DNA of 64,000 bases from assembly GCA_963710615.1 (NCBI GenBank), contig CAVQBF010000008.1, forward strand, positions 372,001 to 436,000, in the 5' to 3' direction. Below are positions 8,958 to 17,323 of this stretch, piece by piece. Source of the stretch: GCA-2746605 sp963710615 (GTDB lineage: Bacteria; Bacteroidota; Ignavibacteria; Ignavibacteriales; Melioribacteraceae). Under the pieces are notes generated by a model, which was not told the origin of the DNA, searched no databases, and saw only the letters and a program-made list of their open reading frames with translations. The position numbers and the translations under genes are program-made. How positions within the stretch are numbered: the first letter of the stretch is position 1; the number at the start of each line of letters is the position of its first letter.

Positions 8958-9944
8958 TTAGTTATTCCTTTTATCTACTCTTCTAGTAATTTTTACAGCT
9001 TTATGGTTATTTACAATACCGGATACTCCATTGTACATATGTTTATTTTCTACACTTATTTTTATTTCATCACCAATTCTATTGGCAAGTGTAATTACAT
9101 CTCCTTTTTTTAGTTTTAGCAGCTGACTAAAAGTAATTGCCGATGTACCAAATTCAGCAGTGAGATTAAGCTCTGTTTTTTTAAGATGGTTTGTTAAAAT
9201 ATTTTGAGCGGTTGTACCTTGGTATTTTATTGGTCTTATTGATGATAAATTCTGACTTGTAAGCTTTGAAAGAATTGTATCGAATGCATAGGTAGCAAAA
9301 CATAAATTCATCATGTAAGTTTCTTCGCCAATGTGAACTTCAAAAGTTACAAGAAGTACACTTTCACTTTGCGAAGTAATTTGAACAAAGTCTATATCCG
9401 GTTCAAATTTATCAATTTGAAAATCATAATCACCGATTATCTGCCATGCTTTGCCCAGATCTTGAAGTATTTTTCTAATTACTACTTCAAGCACTTTTTG
9501 TTCAATTGGTGTAATTACTTGTGCGCTTTTAGTCCCTTTTCCGTTACCGCCAAGTAATCTATCAACCATGGTTAAAGCAAACTCAGAACTAAATTCCAAA
9601 ATTCCTTTAATATCTGTGTGGTTAATATCAAAAGTAAAGAGACAAGCAGGATTTGAGACAGAAAGTACATATTCTGAATAATAAATTTGATCTACCGATG
9701 TAACATTGCAAGTTACAATTGATTGTAATTTTGTCATCAAATAAGAACTGAACATTTCTGCAAAGTTTTCATTGATGTTATGAATTGTTCTCAATTGATT
9801 CTTAGATATTCTGTTAGGAAGCCTAAAATCAAATGGAATTACTTCTTTATCAAGTGAATGAGAAACATCTTCCTTTTTATCGGAATCTGAATCCCTGTTC
9901 TTGAGAAGCGCATCAATTTCTTGTTGTGATAGTACTTCTGCCAT
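8958..9944 (-). CDS. fliM: flagellar motor switch protein FliM
   Basis: The 328-aa protein starts with the CheY-P-binding peptide LSQQEIDALLKN (about 5-16). The FliM middle domain follows (FDFRLPNRISKNQLRTIHNI, about 38-57, then the CheC-like fold), with a C-terminal SpoA domain (QLLKLKKGDVITLANRI). FliM links CheY-P to reversal of rotation. The N-terminal peptide is closely matched by the last residues of the CheZ homologue at 26.8 kb (ASQEEIDKLFS). It starts one base after the fliL stop. Confidence 0.97.
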   Translation of the reverse strand: MAEVLSQQEIDALLKNRDSDSDKKEDVSHSLDKEVIPFDFRLPNRISKNQLRTIHNINENFAEMFSSYLMTKLQSIVTCNVTSVDQIYYSEYVLSVSNPACLFTFDINHTDIKGILEFSSEFALTMVDRLLGGNGKGTKSAQVITPIEQKVLEVVIRKILQDLGKAWQIIGDYDFQIDKFEPDIDFVQITSQSESVLLVTFEVHIGEETYMMNLCFATYAFDTILSKLTSQNLSSIRPIKYQGTTAQNILTNHLKKTELNLTAEFGTSAITFSQLLKLKKGDVITLANRIGDEIKISVENKHMYNGVSGIVNNHKAVKITRRVDKRNN

Positions 9945-9945
9945 T

Positions 9946-10470
9946 TTAATTTATCAGATATTTACTGAAATAAACATTTTTTACTTTCGCTTTTGGATAA
10001 GTCTCATTGATCTTATTTGCTAGTTCAACTTTCAATGAATCTTTTAATTCAATTTTACTTAACATACCAAGACTTTTTTGTGAAACTGTATTTATCACCA
10101 TATCCTTTATTATTACTTCATTATTTTGAAGTAAGGTCAATTCTTCGTCTCCACCAACGCCAAATCCAACTGAAAGAAGTAAAAGTCTCTGTCCACTTGT
10201 TCCTGCAGGATTGATAATCAAATCTTCTATATTAAAAATTTTCTGTGGAGTATGTTCAGCTCCGTCATCACTAACTTCTTCAGTTGCCTCAGCGTCACTT
10301 TTTTCACCGTTTTCAGTAGAAATCGGTGTACTTTTTACTAAAAATGTTGCTGTTATAAAGTAAACTAATACTAATTGAACGATAAAAAGGGGTAAACCAA
10401 TGAAGATTACTTTTAGGTTTAATCCTTTTTTTTCTTTTTTTTCTTCTTGATTAACTTCTTCTTCCGGCAT
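9946..10470 (-). CDS. fliL: flagellar basal body-associated protein FliL
   Basis: The 174-aa protein has a lysine-rich cytoplasmic N-terminus, one membrane helix (LKVIFIGLPLFIVQLVLVYF, about 19-38), an acidic periplasmic linker (about 55-75) and a FliL domain ending in KAKVKNVYFSKYLIN, which is the usual FliL ending. FliL surrounds the stator and supports torque. It is the first gene of the export/switch operon and lies about 30 bases downstream of a sigma-54-like promoter (10,501-10,516). Confidence 0.93.
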   Translation of the reverse strand: MPEEEVNQEEKKEKKGLNLKVIFIGLPLFIVQLVLVYFITATFLVKSTPISTENGEKSDAEATEEVSDDGAEHTPQKIFNIEDLIINPAGTSGQRLLLLSVGFGVGGDEELTLLQNNEVIIKDMVINTVSQKSLGMLSKIELKDSLKVELANKINETYPKAKVKNVYFSKYLIN

Positions 10471-10500
10471 ACTTTACTTTCTCCAATTTTAATATTTTTA

Positions 10501-10516
10501 TTCAATTGGTATGCCA
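10501..10516 (-). promoter_or_regulatory. sigma-54-like promoter of the fliL-fliA operon
   Basis: On the minus strand the sequence reads TGGCAT-ACCAA-TTGAA, matching the -24/-12 form TGGCAC-N5-TTGC with the last -12 base changed. The expected start site, about 12 bases further on, lies near 10,489 and the fliL ATG at 10,470. The NtrC-type activator encoded at 30.9-32.3 kb is the obvious partner (inference). Two other sites in the window share the TTGA form of the -12 box. Confidence 0.7.
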
Positions 10517-10880
10517 TTAGAAATAGCAGGATTTATTGCAGAAAATGGATAAAATGGGGTGTTTTTAAGCTTTTGAAATACTTATTAATGTATAATATTA
10601 ACCATTTGCCTATTTATGACGGACTGCTTAGGCAATATGAATATAATTTATGATTTGATTTATGCCAGAGATGTCATTTCCGAATGCTTTTATCGAAAAT
10701 CCGTTGTTTATAATTCTTGAATTCCCAGTTAAGCTTGCCTGCTGTAAGTAAGCTGAGAATGACGAAAAATTCTAATTAGGCAAAATCTCTCTTCTGAATC
10801 ATAGTTTCCTTAATATTTACTCTAACCAAAGGCAGAATAATGAAATATTTAGGACAAAAATTAGAAAAACAATCAAAAAT
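10517..10880. other. non-coding spacer between flgE and fliL operons
   Basis: The spacer of about 360 bases holds no convincing gene. It contains an inverted pair of the dispersed GTCAT...AATC-type repeat (10,673-10,763) and AT-rich sequence. The upstream part of the fliL promoter region lies at its left end and the flgE terminator follows at its right end. Confidence 0.6.
10673..10763. repeat. inverted pair of dispersed intergenic repeat
   Basis: Unit one (10,673-10,702) reads GTCATTTCCGAATG ... AAAATCC; unit two (10,719-10,763) is inverted, GAATTCCCAG ... GAGAATGAC. Both have the GTCATT outer end and an AATCC/GGAATTC inner end, as in the units near 47.3, 50.6, 52.9 and 55.4 kb. It looks like a REP/MITE-type element. 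Confidence 0.55.
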
Positions 10881-10906
10881 ATGGGGATCATTTAACTGAT
10901 CCCCAT
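10881..10906 (-). terminator. rho-independent terminator after flgE
   Basis: A perfect 10-bp stem ATGGGGATCA / TGATCCCCAT with a 6-base loop lies 13 bases after the flgE stop. On the minus strand it is followed by a T-rich tract (ATTTTTGATTGTTTTTC). It closes the flgB-to-flgE operon and insulates the fliL operon. Confidence 0.9.
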
Positions 10907-10918
10907 TTATATTTGTTA

Positions 10919-12557
10919 CTATCTAACTAAGTTTGTTATTTCCTGAAGTAATGTATCTGAGACAGTAATTACTCTTGAGTTTGCTTGGAAACCTCTCTGA
11001 GATACAATCATTCTGGTAAATTCTTCAGATAAATCAACATTTGACTGTTCTAAAGCACCGGATTGAATTGTAGTATTACTTGTTTCGCCAGGTTCACTAA
11101 TGTAAGGTTCGCCCGCATTAGCAGATAATGTAAACATATTCTCGCCAACACTAGTCAAAGCATTTCTGTTTGGAAATGTTGAAATCAATATTTGAGCTAA
11201 TTGTCTTGACTTACCGTTGGTAAATACACCTTCAATGTAACCATATTGATCGATACTGATATTAGCAAGAGAAGCAGCAGCAGAACCATTCTGTGATAAA
11301 GCTGAAACTACTGAACTATTTGCACTTTGTGATATTCCGCCAAAATCCTCACCAAAATCTAAAACAATATTTTGTTGAGAAGCTCCGCCCTCGGGTAAAA
11401 ATGTAACTACAGGAGGGTTTGGTGAAATTGATGCTATAGAACCATCAGCATTGAAAGAAATAGTACCTGAATTACCACTTAAAGTTCCACTTTCAGCAGG
11501 AACTTCAGTTGTCCAAGTCCAGTTATTATCAGCAATTTTAGTGTATTTTAAAGTTAAGGTATGTGCATTTCCTAAAGAATCAAACATTGAAACTGTACCT
11601 GTTACCATAGTTGAATCTCTATTGTTGTCAACAGATGAACTTAAAGTTTCAGTAGTTCTTTGTTCAACTGAGGTTGGATTAAAATTAAAATCAATTCCCA
11701 AAGAAATATCAGATATTAATAGTTCAGCAGGAGGATTACCATCTAATGATAACATTGCTCCACCATTTGCCACAGTATCAAAGACCGCTTCAACTGTCGT
11801 TGCAGGCATTACACTATTTTCGTCTGAATCAAATAATTCATAAGTAAGATTATATGTATTATCTGCAGTTTTTTCGTATGTTGTTTTAAAATTATAAGCA
11901 TTTCCAAGCTCATCGTAAACAGTATTATTTTCTTCTACGGTTGAACCAACTGACATATCAGCATCAATATTACCTGATTGTACATATTCTTCAGATCTGG
12001 TTAAAGGAGAAGTACTGTCTAGGTTACCGCCCCAAGATATATCAGTCGTAGCAACTGCAGGCAATCTAAGGTTAGAATCAATTCGTATATTTTCTAAGAT
12101 TATTTCCTGGAGGAATCGTTCCATCAGCGGTAGCAACTTTACCTTGAACAATTGCACCATTTTGAGGATTAACAAGCTGACCATTTGCATCAAAAATAAA
12201 AGCTCCTGCTCGTGAATAAAATGTTTCACCATTTTTCTTAAGAACAAAAAGTCCATCACCCTGCAATGCCAAATCAGTTGTTATACCTGTTCTTTCAAAT
12301 GTGCCCTGGTTCCAGTTTCTGTCGACTGAGTTTAATTTCATTCCAAGACCAACTTGAAAAGTGTTTGTACCACCGGCTGTATCTGTTGGATTTGTTCCGT
12401 AACGTACAAATTGATTAAATGTGTCACTAAAGGTAACTCTGCTGCCTTTATAACCAATTGAGTTAACATTGGCAATATTATTACCGATAACGTCTAACAT
12501 TGATTGATGATTTCTGATACCGGAGACTCCGGCGAATAGAGAATTAATAAGAGACAT
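10919..12557 (-). CDS. flgE: flagellar hook protein FlgE (one frameshift)
   Basis: The N-terminal part (12,557 to about 12,100) has the rod/hook signature SLINSLFAGVSGIRNHQSML and VIGNNIANVNSIGYKGSRV. The remainder, from about 12,100 to 10,919, is in another frame and carries the FlgE core and the C-terminal helix (GALEQSNVDLSEEFTRMIVS and RGFQANSRVITVSDTLLQEI). Removing one base near 12,090-12,105, in the stretch encoding PPGNNL/LENIRIDSN, joins the two halves into one hook protein of about 545 aa. It would form the hook, with FlgD as cap and FliK as ruler. The start is preceded by a strong AGGAGG site 6 bases upstream. The break is more likely a consensus error than decay because both halves are otherwise intact. 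No second copy is in the window. Confidence 0.9.
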
Positions 12558-12614
12558 AATGCCCTCCTAAGGTTTTGTTAAGTTAGATTCAACATCAGTC
12601 GGTCAGTTGAATCC

Positions 12615-12639
12615 GGGGCGTCCTTTGAAGGTCCCGCCC
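12615..12639. other. GC-rich hairpin in the flgE leader
   Basis: GGGGCG and CCGCCC arms flank an inner CCTT/AAGG stem, giving a compact hairpin about 60 bases before the flgE ATG, inside a roughly 100-base spacer of the operon. There is no T-run, so it may be an RNA processing or stability element or a weak attenuator rather than a terminator. This is one of the few GC-rich patches of the spacer. Confidence 0.4.
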
Positions 12640-12659
12640 AGTTAATTAGTTAATTCTTG

Positions 12660-13037
12660 TTACGTTGTAAATACTACACTATCAATATTGGTGAATATGT
12701 TTTCGTTACTTTTATCAACATCCAGAGCAGTAATAACTGTTTTATTTGGAATATTGACAATAAAAGCACGGTTATTCATCATCACCAGGGAATCCTTTGC
12801 TCCTTTTGCTTCAGCCCTTGTTACTGCATCTTGAAGCTTGTTCATATCTGTACTGGACAATTGAAGGTCACGTGATTCAAGCCGTTTAGATGCATGATTT
12901 GAAAACTTTATGCTTTCAAACTCTTTTCTAAAGATCGAATCGAAACTGCCTTTCCCTTCAACTACCTTATCAACTGGATGCTCGGGCTTAACTACCGGAA
13001 CAAAAGGTACTTTTATTCCGTTAATCATTTGCGACAT
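12660..13037 (-). CDS. flagellar operon protein of the TIGR02530 type
   Basis: This 125-aa protein matches in form the small 'flagellar operon protein' found between flgD and flgE in many bacteria. It has a central FSNHASKRLESRDLQLSSTD segment, then a helix (MNKLQDAVTRAEAKGAKDSL) and a beta hairpin (RAFIVNIPNKTVITALD) ending in NIFTNIDSVVF. Its molecular role is not established; conservation and position suggest hook assembly. It lies between the 84-aa gene and flgE, with 9 bases to the former. The call rests on memory of the family rather than on a search. Confidence 0.8.
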   Translation of the reverse strand: MSQMINGIKVPFVPVVKPEHPVDKVVEGKGSFDSIFRKEFESIKFSNHASKRLESRDLQLSSTDMNKLQDAVTRAEAKGAKDSLVMMNNRAFIVNIPNKTVITALDVDKSNENIFTNIDSVVFTT

Positions 13038-13046
13038 TTTACTTAC

Positions 13047-13302
13047 CTATAGTTTATTACTAAAAATATCGTCATCTCTCAGTCGAATAGGAGGATCTTT
13101 ATAAGTTATTTCTTCCTTCTCTTCTGATTCGGTTTCTTCATCCGTTGTAGTTTCTTCTGTAATCATTAGAAGATTGACCACCCTGAACAACTTCAAATAC
13201 GTCCGAGATTGCATATTCAAGATCATTAACAACCAATGATGTACCATTAGGTGAAAATCTTACCCCGTCGATTATTCCAACAAAGTATTGTGCTACTTTC
13301 AT
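13047..13302 (-). CDS. small flagellar-operon protein downstream of flgD (one frameshift)
   Basis: The ATG at 13,302 lies one base after the flgD stop. The first frame reads MKVAQYFVGIIDGVRFSPNG and continues through LVVNDLEYAISDVFEVVQGG; after about 45 residues the frame is lost and an acidic tail (ITEETTTDEETESEEKEE, ending RLRDDDIFSNKL) continues in the next frame to 13,047. Removing one base near 13,160-13,180 gives an 84-aa protein. The segment GVRFSPNGTSLVV...ISDVFEV resembles the short beta segment that closes FlgD proteins in some Firmicutes (GxVxxVxFxxGxxxLxV...LxxVxEV). It may therefore be a detached FlgD-like module or a hook-scaffold accessory. I do not know a named family for it. 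Confidence 0.6.
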
Positions 13303-13303
13303 T

Positions 13304-13849
13304 TCAGTAAGACCTCAGGTTCTTTGCTTTAACCTCAACCCTGTAATCACCTACATTTACTTTATTTCCATTATTATCGGTGAAATCCCAATTAAGTTTA
13401 TATTGGCCTGCTTCTAAATCAAGATCATCAAATGTTTTTATTTTAACATTATTAGAATCATAGATATTTATTTCCAATTCGGAAGCAGGGGCAATTAGAT
13501 CATACCCGATAATTGTGTTGTCCTGTCCCTCAAACTTGACTGTATCTCCGGCAATTTTAACTTCTTTGCCGATCAATCCTGCTGTCATTGTATTATTTAT
13601 GGATTGAGTTAAGAGGTAGTTAGCATCAAGGCTCATGTTGAGACTATCATTAATGTTCTGCAATTGCTCCAATGAACTAAATTGAGCAAGTTGGGCAGAA
13701 TAATCGGAACCGTCCATAGGTTCCAACGGATCTTGATTCTGAAGCTGCGCAATCATTAATTTGAGGAATGCATCTTTATCAAGATCACTTTTACTATTGG
13801 TAGCATATGCTACGCTATTATTCGATGTAGCGGAAACTCCATCAATCAT
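13304..13849 (-). CDS. flgD: flagellar hook cap/scaffold protein FlgD
   Basis: The 181-aa protein has the FlgD N-terminal signature KDAFLKLMIAQLQNQDPLEP (about 25-44) followed by MDGSDYSAQLAQFSSLEQLQ, a conserved GLIGKEVKI segment near 88-96, and a C-terminal FlgD Ig-like domain (LEAGQYKLNWDFTDNNGNKV). FlgD caps the growing hook and is needed for polymerisation of FlgE. It lies 9 bases after fliK and 1 base before the next small gene. The length is shorter than the roughly 230 aa of enterobacterial FlgD but is within the family range. Confidence 0.95.
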   Translation of the reverse strand: MIDGVSATSNNSVAYATNSKSDLDKDAFLKLMIAQLQNQDPLEPMDGSDYSAQLAQFSSLEQLQNINDSLNMSLDANYLLTQSINNTMTAGLIGKEVKIAGDTVKFEGQDNTIIGYDLIAPASELEINIYDSNNVKIKTFDDLDLEAGQYKLNWDFTDNNGNKVNVGDYRVEVKAKNLRSY

Positions 13850-13858
13850 TTATTTCTC

Positions 13859-16336
13859 CTATGCTATATATTCATAAGTGTTATAGCCTAATTGTTTTTT
13901 ACCTTTTTCTTCTTCGGCCTCTCCCACCTGACCCAAGCTTTCTGATTCGTTTTCTGTTTTGTTATTTAATTTTTTCCCATCTCTTTGTTGTTTTGAATAA
14001 CTTAAAGAAATATTAAGGGAATTTAATTGTAATCCATTATTACTTAACTGCTGCTGAAGTTTATCGATATTTTTTTCAACAAGATGTTTGGCCTGCTCGG
14101 TTTCTACTTCAATATTAGCTTTTAACATTTTATCAACTGTATCTAACGTGATTTTCATTTTTCCAAGATGTTCCGGTCTAATATCAAAAGACAAGCTTCC
14201 TTTTGTTTGTTTGGAAATAAACTCAGATATTTCTTTTATTACTTCTACTGATTTTATAATCTGGGGTGAAACTTTTGGTTCAACAAATGTTGTTTTGTTA
14301 TCTCCAAAATTAAGCTGACCAATTTCACTTTTGTTCAATGTATGCTGAAAATTTGTTTCAGCATGCTGTTTCATTTCAAATTGGTTATTTGGTAAAGATG
14401 AATTTTGAGTTTGCTTAGATTCGTTGTTCTCTGATTTACCGCCTTCACTATTTGACGCATTACTATTTGAAGGTTTGTCTTCTATCGAATTTTGAATTGA
14501 TTCATTTTTATCACTGACTGATTTAATTCCGCCTTTTACTTTAACAGAAAACTTGCTATTGTCTTTTGCCTCAGTGTTCTCAAAATTTTGATTTACTATA
14601 TTTTGTGATGCCGCTTTTACTTCTTGATTCTCTTTTTGAACATGAGAATTATCTTTCTCCTGAGTTTTTTTCGCTTGATCCGCGGTTAAGTTTTTTTCTT
14701 GATCGGCAGTATTATTCTTCAGCTCAGTTTTTGAATCAGAATTTGGTTTAGATTCATATACAGATTGATCAACCGATACTGATTTATTATTTACTGAACC
14801 ATCTACTTTAATTGTTTGTATTTTATTTTCTGTTGTCGCTGTCTTTAAATTAGCATTCAATTTTTCAAATTGTAATTCTTTTATATTCGGCTTTACAGAT
14901 TCTACTTTAACTTCAAGCTTAGTCTCTTTGATTTTAGAATCTGATGTTTTGTCAGTTTCAACATCAGCCTTAGATACTGTTTTATCTGTTTCTTTTGAAA
15001 CGTCAGTTTTTAATTCTAATTTATTTGCTTTATTTGTTGCCAACTTTAAATCTGCTTCTTTGACTATACCTTTACTACTAGTACGCTCAGATAAATTTAT
15101 ATCAACGTTTTTATCAATTTTAGCAGTTAAGTTCTCAGGTTTTATTTTATCAATATAGGCTGAGGGATTTTGAGTGTTCTTTATTAAATGCAGTCCTGCT
15201 TTTTGGGATTCGATGTTTTTGTTAAAATCAATTCTTCTTAACGCTGATTCAAATTCGTTAGGACTAAGTTCAACCTTACTTTTAATTGAATTTAGTAAAC
15301 TACCTTCATCTTGTTTTTTAACGATTGTAATTTTACTGACACTGTAATCACTTTCCTTTTTCACTTCATGGTTTTTCACTAATTTTAAGTCAGCATTTGC
15401 TTTACTTGCAGAGATATTGGTTTTCAAGTCATCTGCATTTACTGTTCTATTTTTAAACTCACTTGGGATGAAACTAATTTTTTCCAGATGACTTTTAGCG
15501 GCAGTTAAATTAGAATTTTCACTATTGTTTTTTAACAAATCCAAATTGGATTTGAATGTTTCATTTGATCTTATATTTTTTGTTAAAGACTCAAACTGAT
15601 TTCCATCTCGCGAAAAAGAATAAACACTTAAAGTTGGTTTAATTATTTCAGACTGTCCGTTTGTTAGCTTAAGTTCGCTACTGCTTGTAAACAATTGGTC
15701 TGCGGAATTTTTGGAAGTTCTAAATAATATTTCATTATTGTTGCCATTCCCAAGTATTGATAGAAGTCTTGATTTTTCTGGGACAACTAAAGTTTGAACA
15801 ATAATCTTATCACTTTTAGATTTCCCACTACTATTTTCAACTAATTCAATATTTATAGCAGATTTTTTATCCTCCAGATTTAATAATAAACCAGACTTTT
15901 GACTAATATTTTGTTCAATAATTTCAGCACCAATTAAGTCATGTAAAAAATTCTGCAGCTCACCTTTTAGGGTTTCTTTACTTATATAAGAAATAGCTCT
16001 TTCATTTATCGCAACAGATTCCTCATTTATTAAAAGTTGTGCTATATCGGCAGGCAAAATATCAGCTAGTTCTGACTTAACTTGTTCACTATGTTCATCG
16101 GTCAATAATCGGTACTTTAATTGAACCAATTTTTGTTCACTATCGAGACCAAGTTTAAGATTATTATTTACTCCATCTAATCTTAATGATGACTTTCTAT
16201 TCCCTGTTGTTGCAGGGCTCATAACAACTTTTACGATATCAGAAAATAGATATTTATTATTAGCAAGTTTTCCCGATTTGGGGATCAAACTCTGCGTTGA
16301 ACCATTTTCACCAATAAAGAGCGGATTAAAAATCAT
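13859..16336 (-). CDS. fliK: flagellar hook-length control protein FliK
   Basis: At 825 aa this is a long FliK. Most of residues 1-680 is low-complexity, rich in Lys, Ser, Asn and Glu (many short KxDVSKETDKT-like stretches), as expected for the extended ruler. The conserved C-terminal Flg_hook domain is clear at about 700-780: GSLSFDIRPEHLGKMKITLD, then a helix LVEKNIDKLQQQLSNNGLQL and NSLNISLSY. FliK measures the hook and triggers FlhB switching. The unusual length would predict a long hook if the ruler rule holds. It overlaps the upstream motE-like gene by 4 bases. Confidence 0.9.
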   Translation of the reverse strand: MIFNPLFIGENGSTQSLIPKSGKLANNKYLFSDIVKVVMSPATTGNRKSSLRLDGVNNNLKLGLDSEQKLVQLKYRLLTDEHSEQVKSELADILPADIAQLLINEESVAINERAISYISKETLKGELQNFLHDLIGAEIIEQNISQKSGLLLNLEDKKSAINIELVENSSGKSKSDKIIVQTLVVPEKSRLLSILGNGNNNEILFRTSKNSADQLFTSSSELKLTNGQSEIIKPTLSVYSFSRDGNQFESLTKNIRSNETFKSNLDLLKNNSENSNLTAAKSHLEKISFIPSEFKNRTVNADDLKTNISASKANADLKLVKNHEVKKESDYSVSKITIVKKQDEGSLLNSIKSKVELSPNEFESALRRIDFNKNIESQKAGLHLIKNTQNPSAYIDKIKPENLTAKIDKNVDINLSERTSSKGIVKEADLKLATNKANKLELKTDVSKETDKTVSKADVETDKTSDSKIKETKLEVKVESVKPNIKELQFEKLNANLKTATTENKIQTIKVDGSVNNKSVSVDQSVYESKPNSDSKTELKNNTADQEKNLTADQAKKTQEKDNSHVQKENQEVKAASQNIVNQNFENTEAKDNSKFSVKVKGGIKSVSDKNESIQNSIEDKPSNSNASNSEGGKSENNESKQTQNSSLPNNQFEMKQHAETNFQHTLNKSEIGQLNFGDNKTTFVEPKVSPQIIKSVEVIKEISEFISKQTKGSLSFDIRPEHLGKMKITLDTVDKMLKANIEVETEQAKHLVEKNIDKLQQQLSNNGLQLNSLNISLSYSKQQRDGKKLNNKTENESESLGQVGEAEEEKGKKQLGYNTYEYIA

Positions 16337-16881
16337 TTTCGTGACCTCGTTAGCCTTTTTATAGTTTCAGTATCTAAGCCGGATAGAATTTCTGCTGCTT
16401 TTTTGTTTTTCATGGAATAAATAATTTCTCGTGCTTCATTCTCCGGTAATTTAGAAAGCAGATCTGCGGCTTTATTTGTCTCCATTGCCTCATATAGCTT
16501 TATTGTCGATTTAAGCCATTCCTCATATTCGGCAACTTTTTCTTGTTCCAACTGATTTTTAAGTTGTTCAATTTTTTTTTCTTTCTGACTTAATTCTTGC
16601 TCAGCTTTCGTTAATTCACTTTTTGTCACATTTAATTTTTTTTCAAGATTTTCTTTTTCTTCTTCAAATACGTTTTCTGCCAACAGCAGACTATCTCCCA
16701 TAATAGTATTTGTTGAATCAACTACAACCAAACTATCGGCCAATATTTTTTCAACAGTTCCTGCATCTCTAAAATCAAAAGTGAAGATGTTCACAAATTT
16801 ATTGTTCAAAGTATAGATTACTGCTGTAGTACCAATAAAAGCCAAAATAAATGTGGTTACATATACAATTGTGTTTTTCAA
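16333..16881 (-). CDS. MotE-like flagellar membrane protein
   Basis: The 182-aa protein has an N-terminal membrane anchor (about 5-25), a long coiled coil (about 70-125, e.g. ENLEKKLNVTKSELTKAEQE) and a C-terminal MgtE-N-like helical domain (NKAADLLSKLPENEAREIIY, about 135-155, then KKAAEILSGLDTETIKRL). This order is that of MotE, a chaperone of the stator or basal-body protein in some bacteria, and similar genes sit between fliJ and fliK in many flagellar operons. The function here is inferred from architecture and position. It overlaps fliK by 4 bases and follows fliJ after one base. Confidence 0.75.
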   Translation of the reverse strand: MKNTIVYVTTFILAFIGTTAVIYTLNNKFVNIFTFDFRDAGTVEKILADSLVVVDSTNTIMGDSLLLAENVFEEEKENLEKKLNVTKSELTKAEQELSQKEKKIEQLKNQLEQEKVAEYEEWLKSTIKLYEAMETNKAADLLSKLPENEAREIIYSMKNKKAAEILSGLDTETIKRLTRSRK

Positions 16882-16882
16882 T

Positions 16883-17320
16883 TTATTTTTCCTTAATAAA
16901 TTCTTTTACTGCAAATTCATCCATTTCTTTCTGTTCAAGTTTCTCTTGTGTTTTTATAAAATCCGCAAAATGCTTCTCTTCAAGTTTTTCAAATGTTTTC
17001 GTCTCTTTTGATTTTTTAATTAACTCTTGCAATTTTTTATTTCTCTCAATCTTCTTTTTAGCTATATATTTTCTAATTAACTCAATTTGCTCAACCAAAT
17101 AACTTTCATACTTTTCATCAAAATGGTATTCTTTTATCGTCTTACTTTTTTTATCTAATTTCTTTTTCTTTTGTTCCTTTAATAGTTTCGCTAATTCAAA
17201 TATTTTATTATTATTATTTGCAATATCCACATCAATAACAGCAAGCTCTTTCTGTGCTTTCTTTTCGAGTTGTTGTTTTATTTCCTTTATTATATCAAAT
17301 TTATATTTGAACTTTGCCAA
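16883..17320 (-). CDS. fliJ: flagellar export chaperone/ATPase stalk FliJ
   Basis: A 145-aa, highly charged, all-helical coiled-coil protein (KYKFDIIKEIKQQLEKKAQK at the start; SYLVEQIELIRKYIAKKKIE in the middle). It has the size and character of FliJ, the stalk that sits in the centre of the FliI hexamer and escorts export chaperones. Sequence conservation in FliJ is weak, so identification depends on its place between fliI and the motE-like gene (3 bases after fliI). Confidence 0.85.
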   Translation of the reverse strand: MAKFKYKFDIIKEIKQQLEKKAQKELAVIDVDIANNNNKIFELAKLLKEQKKKKLDKKSKTIKEYHFDEKYESYLVEQIELIRKYIAKKKIERNKKLQELIKKSKETKTFEKLEEKHFADFIKTQEKLEQKEMDEFAVKEFIKEK

Positions 17321-17323
17321 TTA

